In this document: positions 23,460-32,979 of the stretch, one piece after another
Layout: the number at the start of each line of letters is the position of its first letter
Numbering within the stretch: the stretch's first letter is position 1
Assembly: GCF_001888805.2 (NCBI RefSeq)
Contig: NZ_CP019113.1
Location: 4,154,001 to 4,218,000 of the forward strand
DNA: 64,000 bases
DNA from: Enterobacter sp. SA187
Lineage (GTDB): Bacteria > Pseudomonadota > Gammaproteobacteria > Enterobacterales > Enterobacteriaceae
Direction of reading: 5' to 3'
The notes under the pieces: model-generated
The model's input: only the letters and a program-made list of their open reading frames with translations
Database searches by the model: none
What the model was told of the DNA's origin: nothing
Program-made: the position numbers and the translations under genes

Positions 23460-25070
23460 TTACGCCTGTGACTTTTCAGCCAGCATCTGACGCAGTTTCT
23501 TCTTATCAACTTTGCCGACCGGGGTCAGCGGCAGCGCGTCCACGCACTCCACGCGATCCGGCAGCTTAAATTCCGCCACGCCCTGCTCGCGCAGAAAACG
23601 TCGTATCTCCACCGGACGCACCGGCTGGCGCACCACCAGATACGCGCAGCTTTTCTCGCCCAGCAGGCTGTCTTCCATGCTCACCAGCGCGGCGTGGATC
23701 ACCGCCGGATGGCGCAGCAGCAGGTTTTCAATCTCTTCGGCAGCGATTTTCTCTCCGCCGCGGTTAATCTGATCTTTTTCGCGCCCCTGCACGGTGATAT
23801 AGCCGTCGGCGTCAATGGAGATCAGATCGCCGGAGCTGTAAAAACCGTTGGCGTCGAAGGCGCTGGCATTGTGCTCCGGGCTGTTAAAGTAGCCGCGGAA
23901 GGTATAGGGCCCGCGGGTCATCAGGCGGCCCACCTCCCCGGTCGGCAGCGGATTGCCCTGTTCATCGGCGACCCACACTTCATCGTCCGGGCACATCGGG
24001 CGGCCCTGGGTGTGGTTCACCCGCGCCGGGCCATCATCCAGGCGGGTATAGTTCACCAGCCCTTCCGCCATGCCGAACACCTGCTGTAACTGACAGCCGA
24101 TCTCCGCCGGAATACGCGCGGCAAGGGTGGCGGACAGACGCGCGCCGCCCACCTGCAACAGCTTCAGCGACGCCAGCTGCGCATTGCTGCCCCACTCGGC
24201 AATTGCCTGCAACCACAGGCTGACGGCGGGCGGTACCAGCGCGGTGACGTTAATCTGATGTTTTTCGATCAGCGGGAAGCAGAGCGTGGCGCTTGGATCC
24301 GCCGCCAGCACCACACAGCCTTCTGCGAGAAATACCCCCAGCGCGCCGGGGGAGCTGAGCGGATAGTTATGGGCGGCAGGCAGCGCGCACAGATAGCGCG
24401 TGTCGGCGGTAAATTCACAGATCTCGTTGCTGCGGCGGATACTGTAGTAGTAATCGTTATGAGTGCGCGGGATCAGCTTCGGCGTGCCGGTACTGCCGCC
24501 GGATAGCTGGAAAAACGCCACTTCATCGGCAGGGGTCGGCAACAGAGGCGTACCGTCCGCCGGGCGTTCAATGGCCGCCTGTAAGGCATGTTCGCCCTGG
24601 TCGTTACGCAACAGCACCACGCGCACGCTGGCATGTTCGGCGACAAAGCCATTCAGGAAGCTGTCATCCTGGAACAGTTTATGTTCGCGATCGGCGATCA
24701 CCAGCGCCGGGCGGATCTGCGCGGCATAGGCGTTGAGTTCACTCTGCTGATGGCTGAAGAGCGCATTGACCGGCGCGACGCCCATTTTCAGCAGCGCAAA
24801 AAAGGTAATGTAAAACTCCGCGACGTTGCCCAGCTGCACCAGCGCGGTGTCGCCATGGCGAATGCCCTGCGCCGTCAGCGCGCAGGCGAGGTTATCCGAC
24901 GCCTGATCCAGCTCGCGGTAGCTTAACGCGCGCTCGCCTTCAATCACCGCCGTGCGGTCAGACTGCCCATGACGGGTGAGAATGTCGGTCAGCGGCAGAT
25001 CCTGCCAGTAGCCTTTTTCACGATAACGGCGGGCGAAGTCATCCGGCCAGCGGGTAAAAGGAAGGGTCAT
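23460..25070 (-). CDS. entE: EntE, 2,3-dihydroxybenzoate-AMP ligase
   Basis: The 536-residue stand-alone adenylation enzyme activates 2,3-DHB with ATP and transfers it to EntB. The P-loop-like core FFQLSGGSTGTPKLIPRTHN (around residue 190), the hinge region YSSGDLISIDADGYITVQGR and the C-terminal lysine in PVGKVDKKKLRQ are all present. It lies nine bases after entC in entCEBAH. Confidence 0.97.
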   Translation of the reverse strand: MTLPFTRWPDDFARRYREKGYWQDLPLTDILTRHGQSDRTAVIEGERALSYRELDQASDNLACALTAQGIRHGDTALVQLGNVAEFYITFFALLKMGVAPVNALFSHQQSELNAYAAQIRPALVIADREHKLFQDDSFLNGFVAEHASVRVVLLRNDQGEHALQAAIERPADGTPLLPTPADEVAFFQLSGGSTGTPKLIPRTHNDYYYSIRRSNEICEFTADTRYLCALPAAHNYPLSSPGALGVFLAEGCVVLAADPSATLCFPLIEKHQINVTALVPPAVSLWLQAIAEWGSNAQLASLKLLQVGGARLSATLAARIPAEIGCQLQQVFGMAEGLVNYTRLDDGPARVNHTQGRPMCPDDEVWVADEQGNPLPTGEVGRLMTRGPYTFRGYFNSPEHNASAFDANGFYSSGDLISIDADGYITVQGREKDQINRGGEKIAAEEIENLLLRHPAVIHAALVSMEDSLLGEKSCAYLVVRQPVRPVEIRRFLREQGVAEFKLPDRVECVDALPLTPVGKVDKKKLRQMLAEKSQA

Positions 25071-25079
25071 GATCGCTCC

Positions 25080-26255
25080 TTAATTCAGACCAAAAACATT
25101 AAGCATGGTGGAGAGTTTGACGCCGGTTTCGCGCCACTCCGCCGCCGGGGACGACGCAGGCACAATGCCCGCCCCGGCAAACAGGCGAACGTTACGATCC
25201 TGGATGCGCGCGCAGCGAATGGTCACCACCCACTCGCCATTGCCCTGCTCATCACACCAGCCGACGATGCCGCCGAACAGCTCGCGGTTGAACGGCTCAA
25301 GTTCCGCGATGACGCGCTTCGCCACCTGATGCGGGAAGCCGCTCAGCGCCGGGGTCGGGTGCAGCAGACAGGCCAGCGACAGGGCGTTTTCTTCACCGGC
25401 GGCGAGACCTTCGACCGGCGTCGCCAGATGCCACAGCGTCGGGGTATTCACCAGTTGCGGCGAGGCGGGGATCGCCAGTTCACGGCTGCGCGGCGTGAGC
25501 ACGGTTTTCATCGCCTGCACCACCAGATCGTGTTCGTGACGATCTTTTTCCGAGGCCAGCAGTTTGTTACCGGCCTCGCGATCCAGCATGTCATCCGGCT
25601 GACGACGGGCCGAGCCTGCCAGCGGCAGCGAACTGAACCGCTCATCTTCTTTACGCAGCAGCAGCTCCGGGCTGGCACCGAGCAGCACGCCGCCATCCGG
25701 CAGCGGCACATGGAAGTTAAAGCTCGCCGGATTCTGCGCGATCAGCCGTTCCAGCAGCGCCCCGCTGTCAATCCGGGCGTCGGTGGCAATGTCAATCAGT
25801 CGCGAGAGCACCACCTTGTCAACGGTCGGCGTGGCGGTCAGGCGTGCGGCTTCCGCCACCATCGCCATAAAGGCGTCCTGCTCCGGAATGGCCTGGCGCG
25901 AAACCACGTTCGGCGTCGGGCTGCCCTGGAAATAGCGCGCGGAATGCTGCTTTGCCGGACGGGTGAACGTCTGCCAGGACTGCGGAATAAAGAGCGCCGA
26001 CGGCTGCGTGGTATCAAACGGGATCGCCCCTACCATCACCGGTTTTGCAATGCCCTGGGCTTTCGCCTGCGCAAAGGCCGCCGCCAGTTTGCGCTGGAAC
26101 GGGCTTTGCAGGTCATCGCCGTTAACGGCAGGCTCTGAGAAGCGCGCAAAGCAGCCGGATGTGGTAAAGCTGCGGTACGGCGACATAAAGAAAAACCGGT
26201 CGGGCGACAACGCGTCTGTACGCTGCGCGATCCCCTCTGCCACTGACGTATCCAT
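25080..26255 (-). CDS. entC: EntC, isochorismate synthase
   Basis: The 391-residue cytoplasmic enzyme of the chorismate-utilising family converts chorismate to isochorismate, the committed step of enterobactin synthesis. Family segments LAGSARRQPDDMLDREAGNK, ASEKDRHEHDLV, TPTLWHLATPVEG and LLHPTPALSGFP hold the chorismate and Mg2+ ligands. ATG 26255 gives the conserved start MDTSVAEG; an in-frame start nine codons earlier is less likely. It is the first gene of entCEBAH and divergent from fepB, with a Fur-box-like sequence between them. Confidence 0.97.
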   Translation of the reverse strand: MDTSVAEGIAQRTDALSPDRFFFMSPYRSFTTSGCFARFSEPAVNGDDLQSPFQRKLAAAFAQAKAQGIAKPVMVGAIPFDTTQPSALFIPQSWQTFTRPAKQHSARYFQGSPTPNVVSRQAIPEQDAFMAMVAEAARLTATPTVDKVVLSRLIDIATDARIDSGALLERLIAQNPASFNFHVPLPDGGVLLGASPELLLRKEDERFSSLPLAGSARRQPDDMLDREAGNKLLASEKDRHEHDLVVQAMKTVLTPRSRELAIPASPQLVNTPTLWHLATPVEGLAAGEENALSLACLLHPTPALSGFPHQVAKRVIAELEPFNRELFGGIVGWCDEQGNGEWVVTIRCARIQDRNVRLFAGAGIVPASSPAAEWRETGVKLSTMLNVFGLN

Positions 26256-26283
26256 ATCTTTCTCCGAAAATGATAAAGGCATT

Positions 26284-26302
26284 AAGAATAATTATCATTT
26301 AT
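26284..26302. promoter_or_regulatory. Fur-box-like site between entC and fepB
   Basis: Read on the minus strand, the 19 bases match 13 of 19 positions of the GATAATGATAATCATTATC consensus, including an unbroken AATGATAAT. It lies 29-47 bases upstream of entC, where Fe-Fur repression of both divergent units is known in E. coli. Confidence 0.8.
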
Positions 26303-26441
26303 ATTTTGGTCGGTAAGCTAAAAGTTATTGTCAGCAGTGTCAACTCTGGTTGATGCAACTTCTGCGGCTAACGCTTGCATCCGCTTCGCACAATGATGAA
26401 AATGAGAAGCATTAACTGCAATAAATACAGGATACCACGCC

Positions 26442-27401
26442 GTGAGATTTGCTTCGTTACGCCTGCATGCTGTGCTGGCGCTCAGCCTTTTCGTTTTAGG
26501 ACTTTCCGCAAGCCACGCCGCCGGATGGCCGCGTCAGGTGACTGACAGCCGGGGCACTCATACCCTGGAAAGCAAACCGCTGCGTATTGTCTCCACCAGC
26601 GTGACGCTTACCGGATCGCTGCTCGCCATTGATGCGCCGGTAATAGCCAGCGGCGCGACCACGCCGAATAACCGCTTTGCCGACGATCAGGGCTTTCTGC
26701 GCCAGTGGGGGCAGATAGCAAAACAGCGTCAGGTTTCCCGGCTCTACATTGGCGAGGCCAGCGCGGAAGCCGTGGCGGCGCAGATGCCCGATTTGATCCT
26801 CGTCAGCGCCACCGGCGGCGACTCTGCGCTGGCGTTGTACGATCAGTTCTCCGCCATCGCGCCGACGCTGGTCATCAATTACGACGATAAAAGCTGGCAG
26901 GCGCTGCTGACGCAGCTCGGCGAGATCACCGGCCAGGAGAAACAGGCGCAGGCGCGCATCGACGAATTCAATACGCAGCTGGCGGCGGTAAAGCAGAAGA
27001 TCACCCTGCCGCCGCAGCCGGTAAGCGCGCTGGTTTATCACCGGGCGGCGCACAGCGCCAATCTGTGGACCCGCGATTCCGCGCAGGGGCAGCTGTTAGC
27101 CCAGCTTGGCTTTACGCTCGCCACCCTGCCGGAGGGGCTGAACGCCAGCCAGAGCCAGGGTAAACGCCATGACATCGTGCAGCTGGGCGGCGAAAATCTG
27201 GCGGCGGGGCTGAACGGCGAAGCGCTGTTTTTATTCGCCAATGACGACAACGACGCCGCGGCCATTGAAGCCAACCCGCTGTTAAGTCATCTCAGCGCGG
27301 TGAAAAACAAACGCGTTTACGCGCTGGGCAGTGAAACCTTCCGCCTCGACTTTTACAGCGTGACGCTGCTGCTTCAGCGGTTCGCCACGCTGTTTGGCTG
27401 A
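26442..27401 (+). CDS. fepB: FepB, periplasmic ferric-enterobactin binding protein
   Basis: The 319-residue protein has a signal peptide (hydrophobic to about residue 25, ASHA then AGWPRQ) and the cluster-A-like type III binding fold: TDSRGTHTLESKPLRIVSTS, LYIGEASAEAVAAQMPDLIL. It carries ferric enterobactin from FepA to FepDGC. The start is GTG 26442, as in E. coli, with AGGA nine bases upstream and a leader of about 140 bases after the Fur site. The last 28 bases overlap the 3' end of convergent entS. Confidence 0.97.
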   Translation: MRFASLRLHAVLALSLFVLGLSASHAAGWPRQVTDSRGTHTLESKPLRIVSTSVTLTGSLLAIDAPVIASGATTPNNRFADDQGFLRQWGQIAKQRQVSRLYIGEASAEAVAAQMPDLILVSATGGDSALALYDQFSAIAPTLVINYDDKSWQALLTQLGEITGQEKQAQARIDEFNTQLAAVKQKITLPPQPVSALVYHRAAHSANLWTRDSAQGQLLAQLGFTLATLPEGLNASQSQGKRHDIVQLGGENLAAGLNGEALFLFANDDNDAAAIEANPLLSHLSAVKNKRVYALGSETFRLDFYSVTLLLQRFATLFG

Positions 27402-28615
27402 TGGAAACGGCGTAACTCTTTCAGTAGCACCACCAGCAGCAGTCCGATGACCGCCAGCACCCAGCCGCCAACACTGGCGGAGGCCGCTGGCGTCATCAGC
27501 GCCCCCATACCGCCGAGCAGTGCCGCGCCGATAGCATCGCCGGTGACGTTCTGCGCCGTCCATAAGCCGTTAATGCGCCCGAGCATCGCCTCGGGGGTTT
27601 GCGTCTGGATCAGCGTGTACTGCAACAGCGAACTCACCGCGCTCAGCCAGCCAAAGAGCGCGAGGAACAACACCCCCAGCCCCCAGACGGGCATCAGGCT
27701 GAACAGCGCCACCGCCACAAAGGCGGCGACGGTGGTCAACAGCATGATCGCCCCCGGACGCGCACGCTGCGCCATATTGCCGCTGGTCAGCGCCCCCAGC
27801 GCCGCACCGAGCGGAACGGCGGCATACAACAGGCCGATTTCCGACGGCGACATTTGCCAGTTCACCGCCAGCGCCGGATAAAGCACGCGCACGGCGCTCG
27901 CCATGGTCAGCAGCCCGCCGAGCAGCGCGATGCCGCCGATCAGCGGACTGCGCATTAAAAACTGAAAGGCCGCCAGCAGGGATTTCAGCGGATGTTCCCG
28001 CGGCTGCGGCGGCGGAGGCAGCAAGGGTAAACGCAGCAGCGTCAGGGTGGTGAGAAAGGTCCCCGCCGCCGCCAGCCCGTAGTTCCACACCACACCGCCG
28101 GACGCCAGCAGCAGGCCGCCGCACAGCGGGGAGATCACTGAGCCCAGGCGTACGGTCAGCATGGTGATCGCCCCCGCCTGCATCAGATTCTCACGCCCGA
28201 CCAGCGCGGGCGTCGCCGCCAGCAGCGCCGTCACGCCGAGCGCGCCAAAAAAGCCGTCCCACAAACCGAGCAGATAAATCGCCACCAGCGAGGGTTCCGG
28301 CAGCGCCGCATTAATGGCAAGGCCGATAAAACCCAGCCCGCAGGTGCCGCGCGCGATCAGGATCAGGCGCTTACGCTCATAGCGATCCGCCAGCACGCCG
28401 CCCACCATCAGCCCGACAAACATCGCCCCGCCGGTCAGGGTGACCGCAAGGCCCACCAGCGCGCTGGAGTGGGTCATCGCCTGGATCTGCACCGGCACGC
28501 CGACGCCCAGCAAACCGAGGGATAAAATGGAGATAAAACGGGCGATAAATACCGCGCGGAATGCCGGGTGGGTTTTCAGCAGGCTCATGTTGAGCAGCCA
28601 GGATTGTCGGTTCAT
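27374..28615 (-). CDS. entS: EntS, enterobactin exporter (MFS)
   Basis: The 413-residue major-facilitator protein has about 12 membrane segments and exports enterobactin across the inner membrane. The MFS loop motif GGVLADRYERKRLILIARG (about residues 72-90) and the conserved start MNRQSWLLN identify it. It is divergent from fepD around a Fur-box-like sequence and overlaps fepB tail-to-tail by 28 bases. Confidence 0.97.
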   Translation of the reverse strand: MNRQSWLLNMSLLKTHPAFRAVFIARFISILSLGLLGVGVPVQIQAMTHSSALVGLAVTLTGGAMFVGLMVGGVLADRYERKRLILIARGTCGLGFIGLAINAALPEPSLVAIYLLGLWDGFFGALGVTALLAATPALVGRENLMQAGAITMLTVRLGSVISPLCGGLLLASGGVVWNYGLAAAGTFLTTLTLLRLPLLPPPPQPREHPLKSLLAAFQFLMRSPLIGGIALLGGLLTMASAVRVLYPALAVNWQMSPSEIGLLYAAVPLGAALGALTSGNMAQRARPGAIMLLTTVAAFVAVALFSLMPVWGLGVLFLALFGWLSAVSSLLQYTLIQTQTPEAMLGRINGLWTAQNVTGDAIGAALLGGMGALMTPAASASVGGWVLAVIGLLLVVLLKELRRFHQPNSVANR

Positions 28616-28692
28616 TACAGGGCCTTTTATTGCGATTTCTCATACCTTTTCAATGGCCGCACATGCTAACATACCCGAACAAGATCGATAAC

Positions 28693-28711
28693 GATAACTA
28701 CTATCATTATC
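28693..28711. promoter_or_regulatory. Fur-box-like site between entS and fepD
   Basis: GATAACTACTATCATTATC matches 15 of 19 consensus positions. It is preceded by another GATAAC unit (28687-28692), suggesting overlapping Fur dimers. It lies 18-36 bases before fepD and about 78 bases before entS. Confidence 0.85.
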
Positions 28712-28728
28712 AACTCAAGGACGTTGTG

Positions 28729-29736
28729 ATGTCTTTTTCGCTCAGCCTGGCGCGTCCAATTATCGTGACCGGGTTATTGTTATTGCTGCTCCTTGCGGCT
28801 GCGCTCAGCTTACTTATCGGGGCGAAACCCCTGCCCTTTTCCGCCGTCATGGACGCCTTCACGGGCAGCTGCCAGACCGCGGACTGCACTATCGTGCTGG
28901 ATGCCCGTCTGCCCCGTACCCTGGCCGGACTGCTGGCTGGCGGCGCGCTGGGCCTTGCCGGGGCGCTGATGCAAACCCTGACCCGCAACCCGCTGGCCGA
29001 TCCCGGTCTGCTCGGCGTGAACGCTGGCGCCAGCTTCGCCATCGTGCTGGGCGCGGCGCTGCTCGGTTTAACCTCTCCCTATGAACAGCTGGCATTGGCC
29101 TTTAGCGGCGCGCTGGCGGCGTCATTAGTGGTGGCCTTTACCGGCAGCGCGGGCGGCGGGCAGCTCAGCCCGGTGCGGCTGACGCTGGCGGGCGTCGCGC
29201 TGGGCGCGGTGCTGGAAGGTTTATCCAGCGGCATCGCGCTGCTGAACCCCGATGTTTACGATCAGCTGCGCTTCTGGCAGGCCGGATCGCTGGACGTGCG
29301 GCAGATCCACACCCTGAAAATCGTCCTGCTGCCGGTACTGATCGCCGCAGGCATCACGCTGCTGCAAAGCCGGGCGCTGAACAGTCTCAGTCTCGGCACG
29401 GATACCGCCACGGCGCTCGGTAGCCGCGTGGCGCGCACGCAGTTGCTGGGCTTACTGGCAATTACCGTGCTGTGCGGCAGCGCCACGGCGGTGGTCGGCC
29501 CGATTGCCTTTATCGGCCTGATGATGCCGCACATGGCGCGCTGGCTGGTGGGGGCGGATCACCGCTGGTCGCTGCCGGTCACGCTGATCGCCACCCCTGC
29601 CCTGCTGCTGTTTGCCGATGTTATTGGCCGTCTGCTGGTGCCCGGCGAGCTGCGGGTATCGGTGGTCAGCGCCTTTATCGGCGCGCCTGTGCTTATCTGG
29701 CTGGTTCGCCGCCATCGTCGCGGAGGTGGCTGGTGA
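28729..29736 (+). CDS. fepD: FepD, ferric-enterobactin ABC permease
   Basis: The 335-residue FecCD-family permease forms the inner-membrane channel with FepG. The signature LMQTLTRNPLADPGLLGVNAG (about residues 82-102) and the late LMMPHMARWLVGADHR coupling region are present. ATG 28729 has AAGG eight bases upstream; the in-frame start at 28630 would run through the Fur site. Its stop overlaps the GTG of fepG. Confidence 0.97.
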   Translation: MSFSLSLARPIIVTGLLLLLLLAAALSLLIGAKPLPFSAVMDAFTGSCQTADCTIVLDARLPRTLAGLLAGGALGLAGALMQTLTRNPLADPGLLGVNAGASFAIVLGAALLGLTSPYEQLALAFSGALAASLVVAFTGSAGGGQLSPVRLTLAGVALGAVLEGLSSGIALLNPDVYDQLRFWQAGSLDVRQIHTLKIVLLPVLIAAGITLLQSRALNSLSLGTDTATALGSRVARTQLLGLLAITVLCGSATAVVGPIAFIGLMMPHMARWLVGADHRWSLPVTLIATPALLLFADVIGRLLVPGELRVSVVSAFIGAPVLIWLVRRHRRGGGW

Positions 29737-30725
29737 ACGCCCCTTCCCGTCGTCTGATTTTGAGCTGTCTGCTGCTGGCGATCGCCTGTCTGCTGGTGGC
29801 GCTATGGAGTCTGCAAAGCGGCGCGGTGCCGCTGACGTTTTCTCAGGTATTTGCCGCCCTCACCGGCGATGCGCCGCGCGGTATTATGCTGGTGGTCAAT
29901 GAGTGGCGTCTGCCACGTGTCGTCATCGCCCTGCTGACCGGCGCGGCGCTGGGGATCAGCGGGGCCATTTTCCAGTCGCTGATGCGTAACCCGCTCGGCA
30001 GCCCGGACGTGATGGGCTTTAACACCGGGGCATGGAGCGGCGTGCTGATCGCCATGGTATTTTTCGGCCAGCATCTGACGGCCATTGCGCTGGCGGCGAT
30101 GGCGGGCGGTATTCTCACCTCGCTGGTGGTCTGGCTGCTGGCGTGGCGCAACGGCATTGAAACCTTCCGGCTGATTATTATCGGCATCGGCGTGCGCGCC
30201 ATGCTGGTGGCCTTCAATACCTGGCTGCTGTTGCAGGCGTCCCTTGAGACGGCCTTTACCGCCGGGCTGTGGAACGCCGGATCGCTCAATGGCCTGACGT
30301 GGGCGAAAACCCTGCCCGCCGCGCCGGTACTGCTGGTGATGTTTGTCTGCGCCGCGCTGCTGGTACGCCGTATGCGGCTACTGGAAATGGGCGATGACAG
30401 CGCCTGTGCGCTGGGGGTCAGCGTTGAGCGTTCCCGCCTGCTGATGATGCTGGTGGCGGTGGTGCTGACCGCCGCCTCCACCGCCCTGACCGGCCCGATC
30501 TCTTTTATTGCGCTGGTCGCCCCGCACATCGCGCGGCGTATCAGCGGCACCGCGCGCTGGGGGCTGACCCAGGCGGCACTGTGCGGCGCATTGCTGTTGC
30601 TGGCCGCCGATCTCTGCGCCCAGCGGCTGTTTGTACCCTATCAACTTCCGGTCGGCGTGGTGACCGTGAGCCTGGGCGGGATTTATCTCATCGCCCTGTT
30701 AATTAAGGAGTCCCGCAAAAGATGA
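29733..30725 (+). CDS. fepG: FepG, ferric-enterobactin ABC permease
   Basis: The 330-residue FecCD-family protein is the partner of FepD in the importer. The IFQSLMRNPLGSPDVMGFN signature (around residue 90) and VAPHIARRISGTARWG near the C terminus are visible. The start is GTG 29733, overlapping the fepD stop as GTGA and giving the E. coli length; reading further upstream would lie inside fepD. Its own stop overlaps fepC by four bases (ATGA), so fepDGC is tightly coupled. Confidence 0.96.
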   Translation: MNAPSRRLILSCLLLAIACLLVALWSLQSGAVPLTFSQVFAALTGDAPRGIMLVVNEWRLPRVVIALLTGAALGISGAIFQSLMRNPLGSPDVMGFNTGAWSGVLIAMVFFGQHLTAIALAAMAGGILTSLVVWLLAWRNGIETFRLIIIGIGVRAMLVAFNTWLLLQASLETAFTAGLWNAGSLNGLTWAKTLPAAPVLLVMFVCAALLVRRMRLLEMGDDSACALGVSVERSRLLMMLVAVVLTAASTALTGPISFIALVAPHIARRISGTARWGLTQAALCGALLLLAADLCAQRLFVPYQLPVGVVTVSLGGIYLIALLIKESRKR

Positions 30726-31522
30726 CTTTCTCAGATGCCCGTTTGCGCGGCGAGGCCTTAACCCTCGGCTATGGCAAAAAAATCGTTGCCGAAAACCTGA
30801 ACGTCACTCTGCCCGACGGGCATTTCACCGCCATTATCGGCCCCAACGGCTGCGGAAAATCGACGCTGCTGCGCACCTTAAGCCGCCTGATGACCCCGGC
30901 GCAGGGGCATGTTTATCTCGACGGCGAGCAGATCCAGCGTTTCAACAGTAAAGAGGTGGCCCGCCGCATTGGACTACTGGCGCAGAACGCCACCACGCCG
31001 GGGGATATTACGGTTCAGGAGCTGGTGGTGCGCGGGCGCTATCCGCATCAGCCGCTGTTTACCCGCTGGCGGGCAGAGGATGACGCGGCGGTGCAACGAG
31101 CGATGGAGGCCACCGGCGTTACGGCGCTGGCCGGGCAGAGCGTGGACACGCTTTCCGGCGGGCAGCGTCAGCGGGCGTGGATCGCTATGGTGCTGGCGCA
31201 GGAAACGGCGATCATGCTGCTGGATGAGCCGACCACCTGGCTGGACATCAGCTATCAGATTGACGTGCTGGAGCTGTTAAGCGAGCTGAACCGCGAGCAG
31301 GGCTATACGCTGGCCGCCGTGCTGCACGATCTCAATCAGGCCTGTCGCTATGCCACGCATCTGATTGCGCTGCGGGACGGGAAGATTGTGGCGCAGGGCG
31401 CGCCGAAAGAGATTGTGACGGCGGATCTGATCGAGAAAATTTACGGGATGCGTTGCGTGATTATTGAGGATCCGGTGGCCCATACGCCGCTGGTGGTGCC
31501 GCTCGGGCGCGGGCTACGGTAG
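30722..31522 (+). CDS. fepC: FepC, ferric-enterobactin ABC ATPase
   Basis: The 266-residue ATPase energises FepDG. Walker A GPNGCGKST (residues 40-48), the Q loop LLAQNATTPGD, signature LSGGQRQRAW, Walker B IMLLDEPTTWLD and the H loop LHDLNQACRYA are all intact. It is the last gene of fepDGC and is followed by a BIME that separates it from convergent fepE. Confidence 0.97.
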   Translation: MTFSDARLRGEALTLGYGKKIVAENLNVTLPDGHFTAIIGPNGCGKSTLLRTLSRLMTPAQGHVYLDGEQIQRFNSKEVARRIGLLAQNATTPGDITVQELVVRGRYPHQPLFTRWRAEDDAAVQRAMEATGVTALAGQSVDTLSGGQRQRAWIAMVLAQETAIMLLDEPTTWLDISYQIDVLELLSELNREQGYTLAAVLHDLNQACRYATHLIALRDGKIVAQGAPKEIVTADLIEKIYGMRCVIIEDPVAHTPLVVPLGRGLR

Positions 31523-31530
31523 GTTTGCTG

Positions 31531-31607
31531 CGCCCGGCGGCGCTGCGCTTGCACGGGCCTACAGTAGCCTCATTCCGTAGGCCCGGTAAGCGCAGCGCCA
31601 CCGGGCA
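31531..31607. repeat. BIME (REP pair) between fepC and fepE
   Basis: Inverted REP arms (CGCCCGGCGGCGCTGCGCTT and GCGCAGCGCCACCGGGC) flank a short spacer. They fill the gap between two convergent genes. Confidence 0.88.
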
Positions 31608-31612
31608 AAAAC

Positions 31613-32749
31613 TTAGTGAGAAGGTTCCAGCGTCAGTTCCGGCGTCAGCGTGCGGGTCACCATCGCGTTACGCAGTAACACAAAGCCACAGGCCACCATG
31701 CCGCCGATGATTGCCGCCAGCACCACGATCAGCGCCTTGCCCGGACCGTCTTTTTTCACCGGATAGGACGGCGCCAGCTGGTATTTGAAGGGTTCGAAAT
31801 CGACGTTTTTCACGCTGACTTTTTCCAGTTCGGCCAGATGAAACTCGCGGTTACGCAGTTCAGCGTTCAGATCGGAAATATCGCGCAGCGATTTCTCGAT
31901 TTTTAATTTCTCCTGGATCCCATCCGCGCCCAGCGCAATGGAGAAATCCGGATCGTCATTCACCACCTGACCATTGCTGTAAACCGGACGTTTAATTCCC
32001 GCCGCGTTCGCCACTTCCAGCGAATAGTTAAGACGCTGGATCTTAATATCACGCTGGTTGGTTAATCTGACGCGATCAAGCATTAATTTTTCTTTTTCAA
32101 AATGCGTTTTCAGCGCCACCGTATTACGGATGCTGTCGAGCGTTTCTTTTGTCACCAGCGCCGCTACATAATTAATGTATCCCTGTAACACCGCCTGCGC
32201 ATCTTTCGCCGTTGGCGCGGTAAAGCTTAAATTCCATGACACATACGGCAGTTCAGGATCGCTTTTTCCTTTTGCATTGTCGGCGGCTTTCATATTGTCC
32301 GAAAGGGCAACCACCGCCCGCTGCAATTGCTGAGGATCAATATCAGCGTCTTTCAGTTGTCCCATTACCTCCGGCGACGACATGAAATATTCCTGCATCA
32401 GCGCACGGGAGTTAAAGGCTTTGATAAAGCGATTGAAAACATCAGGTTGAGAAATCGGCACCTCAATATCCAGTACGCGTAGCTGCATCAGCGTCTGTTG
32501 CAACTCATTCCATTGCAGCTCTTCTGCGGGAGTAATAATGGCCTGACTGGTCCATCTCTGAGGCATCATGAAGGTTGCCACCAATGCTCCAATAACAGCA
32601 AAGGCAAGCGCGATCCCGATGATTTGTTTCTTTGCGCACCATAAAACGTCGAGCAGCGCCAGCAGATCAATTTCATTATTACGATGGGTTTCAAGCGGAT
32701 AATTACTGAACTCCACATCCCTGTCTTGCTTAATATTCGTTGAGGACAT
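31613..32749 (-). CDS. fepE: FepE, Wzz-family polysaccharide chain-length regulator
   Basis: The 378-residue inner-membrane protein has two membrane segments (about residues 40-60 and 330-355) around a large periplasmic helical domain. The second segment follows the Wzz proline-rich motif in YPVKKDGPGKALIVVLAA. FepE sets very long O-antigen chain lengths and, despite its name, has no proven role in iron transport. ATG 32749 gives the conserved MSSTNIKQ; an earlier in-frame start (32806) is less likely. It lies downstream of entF in the same orientation, but 230 bases away and so probably with its own promoter. Confidence 0.93.
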   Translation of the reverse strand: MSSTNIKQDRDVEFSNYPLETHRNNEIDLLALLDVLWCAKKQIIGIALAFAVIGALVATFMMPQRWTSQAIITPAEELQWNELQQTLMQLRVLDIEVPISQPDVFNRFIKAFNSRALMQEYFMSSPEVMGQLKDADIDPQQLQRAVVALSDNMKAADNAKGKSDPELPYVSWNLSFTAPTAKDAQAVLQGYINYVAALVTKETLDSIRNTVALKTHFEKEKLMLDRVRLTNQRDIKIQRLNYSLEVANAAGIKRPVYSNGQVVNDDPDFSIALGADGIQEKLKIEKSLRDISDLNAELRNREFHLAELEKVSVKNVDFEPFKYQLAPSYPVKKDGPGKALIVVLAAIIGGMVACGFVLLRNAMVTRTLTPELTLEPSH

Positions 32750-32979
32750 TTTATTAACTTCTTTAAAGTATATAGGCCGAATAAGCTCATCCTGTGTTCT
32801 GCTCAATGGTATTACAAAGTGAGAATAATCTGAATCCCTGAGAGGTGAAATGTGCTGTCTAGCTACAAATTTTTGTAGTTTTTTGACTGAAGTATGATGC
32901 AGATGCTTCAGGCTGGCTGATATATAAGCAGAATAATTGCCCGCAATGATTGCTCATCACGGGCGATAAACGTATTACA

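Noticed and set aside
24969..26138. Long plus-strand frame (389 codons) opposite entE/entC
   Set aside because: It is a shadow of entC/entE, arginine- and histidine-rich with no family resemblance, caused by the high GC content.
32863..32884. Short CTACAA/TTGTAG stem followed by six T between entF and fepE
   Set aside because: It points rightward, where no plus-strand gene ends nearby; the stem is only six weak base pairs, so it may be chance in AT-rich promoter DNA.
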